A DNA stretch of 64,000 bases from NCBI RefSeq assembly GCF_000701365.1, contig NZ_JNIK01000015.1, forward strand, positions 366,739-430,738. Direction: 5' to 3'. Of the stretch, positions 14,822 to 23,991 are shown one piece after another. Numbering within the stretch: position 1 is the stretch's first letter; each line of letters begins with the position of its first letter. Below the pieces are notes generated by a model. The model worked only from the letters and a program-made list of their open reading frames with translations. It was not told the origin of the DNA and did no database searches. A program made the translations under genes and the position numbers. This DNA comes from Blastococcus sp. URHD0036 (GTDB taxonomy: Bacteria; Actinomycetota; Actinomycetes; Mycobacteriales; Geodermatophilaceae).

Positions 14822-16249
14822 ATGACCTCCGACGTCACCCTCCCGGCAACCGCCGCCGGACCCGCAGCCGCCGCTCCGGTGGCCGAGCTCCGCCGGATGC
14901 ACCCGATCGCCCTCCTCGCCGCCCTGACCGCCGTCGTGGTGCCGGTGATGTCGGTGTTCAGCGTCAACGTCGCGCTGCGCCAGATCGGCGCCGACCTCGG
15001 GGCGTCGGCCGGCACCCTGCAGCTGGTGGTGGCCGCCTACGGCGTGGTCTACGCCGCCCTCGTCGTCATCGGCGGCCGGCTCGGCGACTCGTTCGGCCGC
15101 CGGCGGATGCTGCTCGTCGGCCTGGGCCTGTTCGCGGCGACGAGCCTGCTGTGCTCGGTCGCGCAGACCTCCGGGCAGCTGGTCGCGGCCCGCTTCCTGC
15201 AGGGCGTGGCCGCCGCCGTGCTCTCCCCCCAGGTGCTCGCCAGCATCCACGCCAACTCCGAGGGCCACCACCGCGCCCGGGCCCTCGCCTGGTTCGGCGC
15301 CACGGCGGGCCTGGCCACCTCGCTGGCCTTCCTGGTCGGTGGCACGCTCGCCGGCTCGGAGCTCGGCTGGCGCTCGGTGTTCTGGATCAACACCCCGGTC
15401 GCCCTCGTCGTGATGCTGGGCGTGGCGCGCTACCTGCCCGAGACCAAGGCCCCGGCCCGCACGTCCCTGGACTGGGTCGGCGCCGTCCTGCTCGGTGCCA
15501 CCATGACGCTGCTGATCCTGCCGCTGACCGAGGGCCGGGCCACCGGCTGGCCCGCCTGGACCTGGGCCTGTCTGGTCGCCGTCCCGGTCACCGCGGCGGC
15601 CCTGGTGTGGTGGCAGCTGCGGCTGCAGCGCACCGGCGGCCTGCCCCTGCTGCCCCCGGAGCTCTTCGCGGTCTCCACCATGCGCACCGGCCTGCTCGTC
15701 GCGTTGCCGGTCTACGTGACCTTCGGCGGGTTCATGTTCGTCTACTCGTTCATGGCCGGCAGCCACGGCCTCGAGCCGCTGCAGATCGGCGTGAGCCTGC
15801 TGCCGATGTCGCTGGGCTTCCTCGCCGCCTCGATCGCCTCTGGCCGGGTGGTGCCCCGCTTCGGCGTCGGCGTCCTCGCCGCCGGGGGCGCGCTGACCGC
15901 CGCGGGCCTCGTGTGGCTCGGGCTCGTCCTCGACGGCATCGCCGCCACCGAGGAGTTCACGGTGGGTCAGGTCGCGCTGCCGATGGTCGTCGTCGGCATC
16001 GGCTTCGCGCTGATCTGGTCGCCGCTGATGGGCGTGATCCTCAGCCAGGTGCACGGACACCTCGCCGGCCTCGGTGGCGGGGTGCTCCTGACCGTGATGC
16101 AGGCCGGCCTCGGCTTCGGCTCGGCGGTGGTCGGCTCGGTCTACTTCGGCCTGGACGCCGACCACGCCTTCGTGTGGACGGCGTTCGTCCTGGCCGCGGT
16201 GATGGCGGTCGTCGCCCCGCTCACCTGGCTGCTCCGGCCCCGCTCCTGA
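14822..16249 (+). CDS. MFS exporter, DHA2 (14-segment) type
   Basis: 475 residues with many hydrophobic spans. Motif A of the drug:H+ antiporters is visible as GGRLGDSFGRRRMLLVG between segments 2 and 3, and the family motif C-like region LAFLVGGTLAGSELGWRSVFWINTP follows. Length and spacing fit the DHA2 group of multidrug or metabolite exporters. ATG 14822 is the first sensible start; GGGAG lies 10-14 nt before it. Divergent from the MmyB-type XRE regulator, which probably controls it. Substrate unknown; efflux of a hydrophobic toxic compound is the default expectation. Confidence 0.9.
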   Translation: MTSDVTLPATAAGPAAAAPVAELRRMHPIALLAALTAVVVPVMSVFSVNVALRQIGADLGASAGTLQLVVAAYGVVYAALVVIGGRLGDSFGRRRMLLVGLGLFAATSLLCSVAQTSGQLVAARFLQGVAAAVLSPQVLASIHANSEGHHRARALAWFGATAGLATSLAFLVGGTLAGSELGWRSVFWINTPVALVVMLGVARYLPETKAPARTSLDWVGAVLLGATMTLLILPLTEGRATGWPAWTWACLVAVPVTAAALVWWQLRLQRTGGLPLLPPELFAVSTMRTGLLVALPVYVTFGGFMFVYSFMAGSHGLEPLQIGVSLLPMSLGFLAASIASGRVVPRFGVGVLAAGGALTAAGLVWLGLVLDGIAATEEFTVGQVALPMVVVGIGFALIWSPLMGVILSQVHGHLAGLGGGVLLTVMQAGLGFGSAVVGSVYFGLDADHAFVWTAFVLAAVMAVVAPLTWLLRPRS

Positions 16250-16282
16250 CGGACGCCGCCGGGGCGGGGCGCGAACCGTCAG
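16246..16282. terminator. possible bidirectional terminator between convergent MFS and GGDEF genes
   Basis: CTGACGG and CCGTCAG form a 7-bp outer stem that includes both stop codons. Inside it CCGCC and GGCGG pair as a second stem. The two genes converge with only 29 bp between stop codons. It may be a shared terminator; no T tract is present. Confidence 0.4.
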
Positions 16283-17364
16283 ACCGCGAGGAGGTCCGTG
16301 CCCTGCTGGGTGGTGCGGAAGTCCGCGACCGGCCGGGATCCGTCGGGAGCCTCGGCGTCGGCGAGCCACACCTGGTCGCGGCCGCCGGCCTTGGCCTGGT
16401 ACATCGCGCGGTCGGCGGCCTCGACCGCCGACTCGACCGCGAGGTCGGCATCGACGACGGCGATGCCGGCGCTGAAGGTCAGCCCCGGGTAGGCGCGGCC
16501 CAGCTCCCCCCGCAGCCGCCGGGTCAGCTCGACCCCGCAGCGGTCCTCCACGGAGCACCGGAGCAGCACCGCCATCTCCTCGCCGCCCGACCGGGCGGCC
16601 CGGTCACGGGTGCGCAGCTCCCGCTGCAGCACCCGGCCGAAGGTCTGCAGCGCACGATCACCCTCACCGTGCCCGCGCGTGTCGTTGAGCTGCTTGAAGT
16701 GGTCGAGGTCGAACACGACGAGCACGTCCCCGCCCGCGGCCTGCCCGAGGAACCGCTCCATCCCGCGCCGGTTGGACAGCCCGGTCAGGGCGTCGGTCTC
16801 GTTCTCCACCCGCAGCTCCCGCAGGACCTCGTCGTGCCGGCGCCGGAGCAGACCGAGCAGCTCGCCCAGCACCAGCCACGCGACCGCCAGGAACACGACC
16901 CGCACGAAGGCGGCGGCGCTCAGCGAGGTCAGGGTGCCGAGGTAGCTGACCACCGCCGGGAGCAGCAGGACGTAGCTGCCGCGGGCGGGCAGGTAGAGCC
17001 CGGTGTAGGCGAAGCAGAGGGCGAAGAAGCCGCCGTACACCCCGGCCACACCGGGCACCGCCGTCGTGGTGAGGGCGACGGAGGCCATGGAGAACACGGG
17101 GAACGCGAGCAGCGACCACGACGGCCAGCGCCGCCAAGGCAGCAGGAAGCTCAGCGCCGCGGCCAGGGCGTGGGCGACGGCGACCGCGAGCAGCAGCGAC
17201 GTGTCGGTGCTCCCGGAGCCGAGGACCGACCAGCCCAGCGCCGGGGTCCCCACCGACCCCAGCCAGACCAGGCGGCCGTAGCCGACGGCCTCGCCACCGC
17301 GCCACCACCAGGCGAGCCGCTGGGTGCGCGTGTCGGTCGATCGAGACGAGTAGCCGGGCCACAT
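16279..17364 (-). CDS. membrane GGDEF-domain protein, variant active site GGEEM
   Basis: About 361 residues. The N-terminal 200 residues contain roughly six hydrophobic segments, then a cytosolic GGDEF domain begins at ENETDALTGLSNRRGMERFL. The metal/substrate region FDLDHFKQLNDTRGHGEGD is canonical for diguanylate cyclases, but the active-site loop reads SGGEEMAVLL, so the usual Phe is Met. An RxxD inhibitory site is not evident. The start is uncertain: ATG 17364 or GTG 17400, neither with a well-spaced ribosome binding site. It may be a weak cyclase or a GTP-binding sensor. No EAL domain or obvious c-di-GMP effector is nearby. Confidence 0.82.
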   Translation of the reverse strand: MWPGYSSRSTDTRTQRLAWWWRGGEAVGYGRLVWLGSVGTPALGWSVLGSGSTDTSLLLAVAVAHALAAALSFLLPWRRWPSWSLLAFPVFSMASVALTTTAVPGVAGVYGGFFALCFAYTGLYLPARGSYVLLLPAVVSYLGTLTSLSAAAFVRVVFLAVAWLVLGELLGLLRRRHDEVLRELRVENETDALTGLSNRRGMERFLGQAAGGDVLVVFDLDHFKQLNDTRGHGEGDRALQTFGRVLQRELRTRDRAARSGGEEMAVLLRCSVEDRCGVELTRRLRGELGRAYPGLTFSAGIAVVDADLAVESAVEAADRAMYQAKAGGRDQVWLADAEAPDGSRPVADFRTTQQGTDLLAV

Positions 17365-17399
17365 ACCCCTCGCATCGGCGCGGTCAGACCCCCGCCGCA

Positions 17400-17429
17400 C
17401 CCCGCCTGACCCGATGGGGTGAGGCGGGG
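17400..17429 (-). terminator. terminator downstream of ppsA
   Basis: CCCCGCCT and AGGCGGGG pair, then after one mismatch ACCC and GGGT extend the stem around a 4-nt loop. It starts three bases beyond the ppsA stop codon in the direction of transcription, as expected for an intrinsic terminator in high-GC DNA. No T tract. Confidence 0.6.
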
Positions 17430-17431
17430 CC

Positions 17432-19831
17432 TCAGCCTGCCGAGAGCTTGGCCAGGTGCAGCCAGGTGTCGACGACGGTGTCGGGGTTGAGCGACATGGA
17501 CTCGATCCCCTGCTCCAGCAGCCAGGCGGCCAGGTCCGGGTGGTCGCTCGGGCCCTGGCCGCAGATGCCGACGTACTTGCCGCGCTCGAGGCAGGCCGAG
17601 ATCGCCATCCGCAGCAGGGCGAGGACGGCCGGGTCGCGCTCGTCGAAGCCCGCGGCGACCAGCGCGGAGTCGCGGTCCAGGCCCAGGGTCAATTGGGTCA
17701 TGTCGTTGGAGCCGATGGAGAACCCGTCGACGTGCTCCAGGAAGTCGCCGGCCAGCAGCGCGTTGGACGGCAGCTCGCACATCATCACGACCGACAGGTC
17801 GTTCTCGCCGCGGCGCAGCCCGTGCTCGCCGAGCAGGCGGACGACGCCCTCGATCTCGGCGACGGTCCGGACGAACGGGATCATGATCTTGACGTTGGTC
17901 AGGCCCATCTCGTCGCGGACGAAGCGCAGCGCCTCGCACTCCATCGCGAAGCACTCGGCGAAGTCGGCCGACAGGTACCGCGACGCCCCGCGGTAGCCCA
18001 GCATCGGGTTCTCCTCGTGCGGCTCGTAGAGCTCCCCGCCGAGCAGGTTGGCGTACTCGTTGGACTTGAAGTCGCTCATCCGCACGATCACCGGCTCGGG
18101 CGCGAAGGCCGCGGCGATCATCGAGATGCCCTCGGCGACCCGCTGCACGAAGAAGTCCCGGGGCGAGGGGTAGGCGACGATCCGCTCCTCGATCTGCGCC
18201 TTGAGCGGCGCCTCGAGCGAGTCCAGCTCCAGCAGCGCTCGGGGGTGGATGCCGATCTGCCGGTTGATGATGAACTCCAGCCGGGCCAGCCCGACGCCGG
18301 CGTGCGGCAGCCGGGAGAACGCGAAGGCCTGGTCCGGCGTCCCGACGTTCATCATGATCTTGGTGGGGATCTCGGGCATGGCGTCCAGCCCGGTCTCGTC
18401 GACCTCGAAGGCGACCTCGCCGGCGTAGACCAGCCCGGTGTCGCCCTCGGCGCAGGAGACGGTGACCGGGTCGCCGTCGGACAGGGTGCGGGTGGCCGTC
18501 CCGGTGCCGACGACGGCGGGGATGCCCAGCTCGCGGGCGATGATCGCGGCATGGCAGGTGCGCCCGCCGCGGTTGGTCACGATCGCCGAGGCGCGCTTCA
18601 TGATCGGTTCCCAGTCCGGGTCGGTCATGTCCGCGACGAGCACGTCCCCCGCGGTGAACCCGTCCATCTGCTCGACGTCGGTGAGCACCCGGACGACGCC
18701 GGCCCCGATCTTCTGCCCGATCGCCCGGCCCTCGACCAGGACGTCCCCGGTGCCGGTCAGCCGGTACCGCTCGGTGACCGTGCCGGCGCGCGACTGCACC
18801 GTCTCCGGGCGGGCCTGCAGGATCGAGATCTGCCCGGTCAGGCCGTCCTTGCCCCACTCGATGTCCATCGGCCGGCCGTAGTGCTCCTCGATCCGCACCG
18901 CCTGGCGGGCCAGCTCCAGGACCTCGTCGTCGGTGAGCGACAGCCGGCGGCGATCGGCGGGGTCGACGTCGACGAACGCCGTCGTCCGGCCGACCTCGGC
19001 GGAGTCGGTGTAGACCATCTTGGTGGCCTTCTCCCCCACGCCCCGCTTCAGGATCGCCGGGCGGCCGGCCCGCAGGGCGGGCTTGTAGACGTAGAACTCG
19101 TCGGGGTTGACCGCGCCCTGGACGACGCCCTCCCCCAGCCCGTAGGCCGAGGTCACGAACACCGCGTCGCGGAAGCCGGACTCGGTGTCCATCGTGAAGA
19201 CGACACCGGAGGCCCCGACGTCGGAGCGCACCATCCGCTGCACGCCGGCCGACAGCGACACCGCCTCGTGCTCGAAGCCGTGGTGCACCCGGTAGGCGAT
19301 GGCCCGGTCGTTGTAGAGCGAGGCGTAGACCTCGCGGATGGCCTGCAGCACCGCGTCGATGCCGCGCACGTTGAGGAACGTCTCCTGCTGCCCGGCGAAG
19401 GAGGCGTCGGGCAGGTCCTCGGCGGTGGCGCTGGACCGCACGGCGAACGAGGCCTCGGCGTCCTCGCCCGCCAGCCGCTCGTACGCGGCCCGGATGTCGG
19501 CCTCCAGCGCGGGCGGGAACGGCTGCTCCACGACCTCCCGCCGGATCTCGCTGCCCGCCGCCGACAGCGCCCGGACGTCGTCGGTGTCCAGCGCCCGCAG
19601 CCGGTCGGCGATCCGGGCGGCCAGCCCGGTGTCGCCGAGGAAGCGCTGGTAGGCCGAGGCGGTCGTGGCGAACCCGTCGGGGACGCTCACCCCGGCGTCG
19701 GCCAGGTTGGAGATCATCTCGCCCAGCGACGCGTTCTTGCCGCCGACGACCTCCAGGTCGGCCAGGCCGAGGTCGGAGAACCACCGGACGTTGTCGGCCC
19801 CGTCGGCCGGTACCTCGGGTGTGCTGCTCAT
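17432..19831 (-). CDS. ppsA: phosphoenolpyruvate synthase (pyruvate, water dikinase)
   Basis: A 799-residue gluconeogenic enzyme (pyruvate + ATP + water to PEP + AMP + Pi). Domains in order: an N-terminal ATP-grasp part (starting [10 protein letters not shown]), the swivelling phosphohistidine domain with [14 protein letters not shown] (His427), and the C-terminal PEP-binding barrel with the catalytic cysteine in [13 protein letters not shown]. Length matches the family. ATG 19831 overlaps the upstream regulator gene by 4 bases (ATGA), giving translational coupling. Activity should be switched by phosphorylation of a Thr near the catalytic His by the adjacent regulatory protein. Terminator at 17400-17429. 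Confidence 0.96.
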   Translation of the reverse strand: MSSTPEVPADGADNVRWFSDLGLADLEVVGGKNASLGEMISNLADAGVSVPDGFATTASAYQRFLGDTGLAARIADRLRALDTDDVRALSAAGSEIRREVVEQPFPPALEADIRAAYERLAGEDAEASFAVRSSATAEDLPDASFAGQQETFLNVRGIDAVLQAIREVYASLYNDRAIAYRVHHGFEHEAVSLSAGVQRMVRSDVGASGVVFTMDTESGFRDAVFVTSAYGLGEGVVQGAVNPDEFYVYKPALRAGRPAILKRGVGEKATKMVYTDSAEVGRTTAFVDVDPADRRRLSLTDDEVLELARQAVRIEEHYGRPMDIEWGKDGLTGQISILQARPETVQSRAGTVTERYRLTGTGDVLVEGRAIGQKIGAGVVRVLTDVEQMDGFTAGDVLVADMTDPDWEPIMKRASAIVTNRGGRTCHAAIIARELGIPAVVGTGTATRTLSDGDPVTVSCAEGDTGLVYAGEVAFEVDETGLDAMPEIPTKIMMNVGTPDQAFAFSRLPHAGVGLARLEFIINRQIGIHPRALLELDSLEAPLKAQIEERIVAYPSPRDFFVQRVAEGISMIAAAFAPEPVIVRMSDFKSNEYANLLGGELYEPHEENPMLGYRGASRYLSADFAECFAMECEALRFVRDEMGLTNVKIMIPFVRTVAEIEGVVRLLGEHGLRRGENDLSVVMMCELPSNALLAGDFLEHVDGFSIGSNDMTQLTLGLDRDSALVAAGFDERDPAVLALLRMAISACLERGKYVGICGQGPSDHPDLAAWLLEQGIESMSLNPDTVVDTWLHLAKLSAG

Positions 19832-20703
19832 GGGCGGGGCGTCCTTCCTCGACGGGGGTCGCGGCGGCCCTGCCGGGCCAGGGTCTGGATGACCACGGTG
19901 GCGATCTCCTCGACGGAGGCCGCCGAGGTGTCCACGGTGGGCAGGGAGTGCATCTCGTACATCGCCATCGCCCGCCGGAGCTCGAACCGGCACTGGTCCT
20001 CGGAGGCGTACCGGGAGTCCGGACGCCGCTCCTGCCGAACCCGGCTGAGCCGGGCCACCGTGGTGGTGAGTCCGAAGCAGCGGTTGGCCAGGTGCCGCAC
20101 CGGCACCGGGAGGTCCGTGGTCTCCAGGTCCTCGTCGACCAGCGGGTAGTTGGCGACGAACAGGCCGTGCTGGAGCGCGAGGTACATCGCCGTCGGCGTC
20201 TTCCCGCACCGCGACGGCGCCAGCAGCACCACGTCGGCGCGGTCCAGCCCGCGCGTGCCCAGCCCGTCGTCGTGTTCGATGGCGAACTCGATCGCCGCCA
20301 TCCGGTCGTTGTAGCGGCGGACGTCGCCGACGCCGTGCAGCCGGCGGGCCTCGTGCAGGCCGCGGGCGCCCAGCTGCTGCTCGACGCTCTTCATGTGCAG
20401 CCCGAAGAAGTCGATGATCGGCGCCCGCGTCTTCAGCAGCTCCTCGCGGACCTCGTCGACCGCGGCGGTCGTGAACACCAGCGGCGCCACCGGACCCTCC
20501 ATCGCGGCGTCCAGCCGTGCGACCACCTGACGCGCCTGCTCGACCGTGCCGATGAACGGGATCGTCGTGCGCTCGAAGTGCACGTCGGGGAACTGGATGA
20601 GCAGCGCGTTGCCCATCGTCTCGGCGCTGATCCCGGTGCTGTCGGACAGGAAGAAGACCGGGACCGGCTCCTCGTCGCTCGCGGCGGCAGGCGCGTCGGT
20701 CAC
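19828..20703 (-). CDS. ppsR: PEP synthase regulatory protein (bifunctional ADP-dependent kinase / Pi-dependent phosphorylase, DUF299)
   Basis: A 291-residue cytosolic protein of the PSRP/RP1 family that inactivates PEP synthase by ADP-dependent threonine phosphorylation and reactivates it by phosphorolysis. It opens [20 protein letters not shown], the family N-terminus, and carries the P-loop-like [15 protein letters not shown] near residues 160-173. The start is GTG 20703 with GGGGGAG four bases upstream; longer in-frame starts run into low-complexity sequence. It is transcribed directly before ppsA with a 4-nt overlap, so regulator and target are made together. Some members act on PPDK instead; the neighbour decides for PEP synthase here. 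Confidence 0.95.
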   Translation of the reverse strand: MTDAPAAASDEEPVPVFFLSDSTGISAETMGNALLIQFPDVHFERTTIPFIGTVEQARQVVARLDAAMEGPVAPLVFTTAAVDEVREELLKTRAPIIDFFGLHMKSVEQQLGARGLHEARRLHGVGDVRRYNDRMAAIEFAIEHDDGLGTRGLDRADVVLLAPSRCGKTPTAMYLALQHGLFVANYPLVDEDLETTDLPVPVRHLANRCFGLTTTVARLSRVRQERRPDSRYASEDQCRFELRRAMAMYEMHSLPTVDTSAASVEEIATVVIQTLARQGRRDPRRGRTPRP

Positions 20704-20858
20704 CGGCTCCCCCGGCGGGGGCCCGTGCGGGCCCGCAGCAGCTCGGACGCCACGCCAGCACCTCCCGTCGTGCGCGCCGGCACCGCAACGGTGACCGGCG
20801 GGGCGGTCAGTATCCCCCGAGCGGCGGTCCGCGCCGGTCGAGTGCGCCACGAACGGGT

Positions 20859-20894
20859 CAGGGGCCGTTCCGGACGACTCCGGAACGGCCCCTG
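20859..20894 (-). terminator. perfect 15-bp hairpin downstream of the cupin gene
   Basis: CAGGGGCCGTTCCGG and its exact complement flank a 6-nt loop (ACGACT). The arms are identical to those of the hairpin at 27989-28024. It lies 39 bp past the cupin stop in the minus direction and before the ppsR start. A strong terminator is the simplest reading; the duplicated stem is treated as a finding. Confidence 0.75.
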
Positions 20895-20932
20895 CCCGCG
20901 TACCGAGGAGCGACCTCAGCCCCGGCGGGGAC

Positions 20933-21340
20933 TCAGGACGTCGTCCCCCCGTACTCGGCGTCGGTGACGTGCTCGCCCCACTCGGTCTCGGGGCCGTCCT
21001 CGCCCTCGGCGAGGCCGTCCCAGATGGCCAGGTGGGTCATGAACCGGTCGGGCGCGGCGCCGTGCCAGTGCTCCTCCCCCGGCGGGCACCAGACGGTGTC
21101 CCCCGGACGGATCGTCACGACCCTGCCGTCCCGGGTGCCGGTCAGGCCGACGCCCTCGGTGACGTGCAACGTCTGGCCGTGGGCGTGCCGGTGCCAGGCC
21201 GTCCGCGCGCCGGGCGCGAAGTGGACGGCGTTGACCTTGCCGCGGGCGTGCGTCCCGGGCGCGATGACGTCGAAGTGGACGACGCCGGTGAACCACTCCG
21301 CCGGTCCGCGGACCGACGGCAGCGTGCTCAACATCTCCAT
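20933..21340 (-). CDS. single-domain cupin protein
   Basis: A 135-residue cupin barrel. Metal ligands are visible in motif 1 (TAWHRHAHGQTLHVTEG) and motif 2 (PGDTVWCPPGEEHWHGAA). It resembles cupins annotated near carboxymuconolactone decarboxylases and (R)-mandelonitrile lyase-like proteins; the reaction is not known. ATG 21340 has GGAG at 8 nt. The gene follows the alcohol dehydrogenase by 16 bp on the same strand and ends at the 15-bp hairpin, so it is the last gene of the AKR-gnd-ADH-cupin group. Confidence 0.85.
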   Translation of the reverse strand: MEMLSTLPSVRGPAEWFTGVVHFDVIAPGTHARGKVNAVHFAPGARTAWHRHAHGQTLHVTEGVGLTGTRDGRVVTIRPGDTVWCPPGEEHWHGAAPDRFMTHLAIWDGLAEGEDGPETEWGEHVTDAEYGGTTS

Positions 21341-21356
21341 GATGGATCTCCTCTGC

Positions 21357-22376
21357 TCAGGGCTGGACGAGGACCTTGAGCGCCGTCCGCTCGTCCATCG
21401 CCCGGTAGCCCTCGGGGGTCTCGTCCAGCCCGACGGTCCGGTCGAAGACGCGGCCGGGCTCGATGCGCCCGTCGAGGACCTCGGGCAGCAGCTCCTCGAT
21501 GTAGGACCGCTGCGCGCCGGGGCCACCGGTCAGCGTGATGTTGCGGCCGAACAGAGCGCGGCCGGCCGGCGCCTGGTCGTACTGGGGGACGCCGACCCGG
21601 CTGATGACCCCGCCGGCGCGGACGACGCCGAGCGCCTGCTCGTAGGCGGGCAGGTGCCCGACGCACTCCAGGACCGCCGAGGTGCCGTGCCCACCCGTGA
21701 GCTCCCGCACCCGCGCGACGCCCTCGTCCCCGCGCTCGGCGACGACGTCGGTGGCGCCGAACTCCCGGCCGAGGTCGGTGCGCGCGGCGTGGCGGCCCAT
21801 GAGCACGATCTGCTCGGCGCCCAGCCGCTTCGCCGACAGGACGGCGAGCAGGCCGACGGCGCCGTCCCCGATGACCGTGACCGACGAGCCCGCGCCCACC
21901 CGGCCGCGGACGGCGGCGTGGTGGCCGGTGATGAGGACGTCGGACAGCGTCAGCAGCGAGGGCAGCAGCGCGGAGTCCTCCCCCACCGGCGCCTTGACCA
22001 GCGTGCCGTCGGCCAGGGGCACGCGGACCGCCTCGGCCTGGGCGGTGGAGAAGAAGCCGCCGTGCACGCACGAGGTGGTGAGCCCCTCGCGGCAGAACTC
22101 GCAGGTGTTGTCGAAGTAGGCGAAGGGGGCGATCACGAAGTCGCCGCGCTGCACCCGCGTGACGTCGGCGCCGACCTCCTCGACCACGCCGATGAACTCG
22201 TGGCCCATCGTCGAGCCCTCGGCCGAGGCCGGCATGGAGTGGTAGGGGTGCAGGTCGCTGCCGCAGACGCAGGCACGGACCACGCGGACGACCGCGTCGG
22301 TCGGGGCCTGCAGGGCCGCGTCGGGGCGCTCCTCCACGCGCACGTCGCCGGGGCCGTACATGACTGTTGCTCGCAC
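21357..22376 (-). CDS. zinc-dependent alcohol dehydrogenase (MDR)
   Basis: A 339-residue medium-chain dehydrogenase. Catalytic zinc ligands are in ACVCGSDLHPY and GHEFIG; structural-zinc cysteines are in the DNTCEFCREGLTTSCVHGG region, where some members have fewer ligands. The cofactor motif VTVIGDGAVGLLAVLSAKRLG is the Rossmann Gly-rich turn. The start is GTG 22376 with AGGAAGG upstream. It is placed between gnd and the cupin gene in a likely operon divergent from the XRE regulator at 24979. It probably oxidises or reduces a sugar-derived or short-chain alcohol; substrate unresolved. Confidence 0.92.
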   Translation of the reverse strand: MRATVMYGPGDVRVEERPDAALQAPTDAVVRVVRACVCGSDLHPYHSMPASAEGSTMGHEFIGVVEEVGADVTRVQRGDFVIAPFAYFDNTCEFCREGLTTSCVHGGFFSTAQAEAVRVPLADGTLVKAPVGEDSALLPSLLTLSDVLITGHHAAVRGRVGAGSSVTVIGDGAVGLLAVLSAKRLGAEQIVLMGRHAARTDLGREFGATDVVAERGDEGVARVRELTGGHGTSAVLECVGHLPAYEQALGVVRAGGVISRVGVPQYDQAPAGRALFGRNITLTGGPGAQRSYIEELLPEVLDGRIEPGRVFDRTVGLDETPEGYRAMDERTALKVLVQP

Positions 22377-22441
22377 GTTCTCGTGCCTTCCTGTTCGAGG
22401 GGGGTGGGCGGGAGCGCGGCGGTGGCCGCACCCCCGCCGCG

Positions 22442-23923
22442 TCAGTGGGACGACGGCTCGGTCGCGACCTCGGTGCGGTCGGCCGACCAGAGGGTGTGGA
22501 ACACGCCCTCGGCGTCGGTCCGCCGGTAGGTGTGCGCGCCGAAGAAGTCCCGCTGGGCCTGGATGAGCGCGGCGGGCAGCCGCTCCGACGCCAGCGCGTC
22601 GTAGTAGGAGAGCGCGGAGGCGAAGCCGGGCACCGGGACGCCGGAGAGCGCCGCGGTGGACACGATCCGCCGCCACGCCTGCTCGCCCTGCGCGACGGCG
22701 TCGGCGAAGTACTCGTCGGCCAGCAGCGTCGCGAGGTCCGGGTCGCGGCGGTAGGCCTCCACGATCCGGTTCAGGAAGCGGGCCCGGATGATGCAGCCAC
22801 CGCGCCAGATCGAGGCGATCTCGCCCAGGTCGATCTGCCACCCGTACTCGCGGGCGCCGGCGATGATCAGGTCGAAGCCCTGCGCGTATGCCACGACCTT
22901 GGAGGCGTAGAGCGCGGCGCGGACGTCGTCCTCGAAGCCGTCGTACCGGGCCTGCACGGCCGGCCGTTCGCCGACGACGCCCCGGACGGCCGCGCGCTGG
23001 ACCGGCTTGCTCGACACGGCACGGGCGAACACGGCCTCGCCGATGCCCGAGACCGGTACGCCGAGACCGACCGCGTTCTGCACGGTCCACACGCCGGTGC
23101 CCTTGGACCCGGCCTCGTCGACGATCACGTCGACCAGCGGGCCGCCGGTGCGGGCGTCGGACTGCCGCAGCACCTCGGCGGTGATCTCGATCAGGTAGGA
23201 CTCCAGGTCCCCGCTGTTCCACTCGGCGAAGACGTCGGCGATCGCGGCGACGTCGTGGCCGCCCACCCGGCGCAGCAGGTCGTAGGACTCGGCGATGAGC
23301 TGCATGTCGGCGTACTCGATGCCGTTGTGGACCATCTTCACGAAGTGGCCGGCGCCGTCGGTGCCGACGTGGGTGACGCACGGCCGGCCCTCGGCCACCG
23401 CGGCGATCGACTCGAGGATCGGCCCGAGGGTCTCGTAGGCCTCGGCCGAGCCGCCGGGCATGATCGACGGGCCCTTGAGCGCCCCCTCCTCGCCGCCGGA
23501 GATACCGGCGCCGACGAAGTTCAGCCCGCGCTCGCGCAGGGCCCGCTCGCGGCGGATGGTGTCGTGGAAGTCGGCGTTGCCACCGTCGACGATGATGTCG
23601 CCGGGCTCGAACCGCTCGGCGAGCTGCTCGATGACGGCGTCGGTGCCCGCGCCGGCCTGGACCATGATGATCGCCGTGCGCGGCCGGGCCAGGGACGCGA
23701 CGAACTCGTCGACCGTCTCCGCCGCCACGAAGCCCGTCTCGGGGAACTGCTCCACCAGCGTCCGGGTGCGCGTGGCGGACCGGTTGTAGACCGCCACGGT
23801 GTTGCCCTCACGGCTGGCGAGGTTGCGGGCCAGGTTCGAGCCCATCACCGCCATGCCGACGACCCCGATGTTGGCCCGGCCGGTGGCCGGCTCTGCGTCG
23901 TTTCGCGCTGCTGTGTCGCTCAT
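22442..23923 (-). CDS. gndA: 6-phosphogluconate dehydrogenase (decarboxylating)
   Basis: A 493-residue enzyme of the oxidative pentose phosphate pathway (6-phosphogluconate + NADP+ to ribulose 5-phosphate + CO2 + NADPH). The cofactor site is NIGVVGMAVMGSNLARNLA, the substrate signature GAGISGGEEGALKGPSIMPGG and the catalytic Lys lies in HFVKMVHNGIEYADMQ; all are canonical. The length is that of the long, usually NADP-specific form. ATG 23923 is preceded by purine-rich sequence. It sits between an aldo-keto reductase and an alcohol dehydrogenase rather than next to zwf, so this copy may supply NADPH or pentose for a regulated stress response. Confidence 0.95.
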   Translation of the reverse strand: MSDTAARNDAEPATGRANIGVVGMAVMGSNLARNLASREGNTVAVYNRSATRTRTLVEQFPETGFVAAETVDEFVASLARPRTAIIMVQAGAGTDAVIEQLAERFEPGDIIVDGGNADFHDTIRRERALRERGLNFVGAGISGGEEGALKGPSIMPGGSAEAYETLGPILESIAAVAEGRPCVTHVGTDGAGHFVKMVHNGIEYADMQLIAESYDLLRRVGGHDVAAIADVFAEWNSGDLESYLIEITAEVLRQSDARTGGPLVDVIVDEAGSKGTGVWTVQNAVGLGVPVSGIGEAVFARAVSSKPVQRAAVRGVVGERPAVQARYDGFEDDVRAALYASKVVAYAQGFDLIIAGAREYGWQIDLGEIASIWRGGCIIRARFLNRIVEAYRRDPDLATLLADEYFADAVAQGEQAWRRIVSTAALSGVPVPGFASALSYYDALASERLPAALIQAQRDFFGAHTYRRTDAEGVFHTLWSADRTEVATEPSSH

Positions 23924-23991
23924 GGCGTCCTGCCTGTCGATGGAGGAGGGTGGTCCGGAGCCGTCGGCGGATCGGTCGGGGGTGCGGTGGC

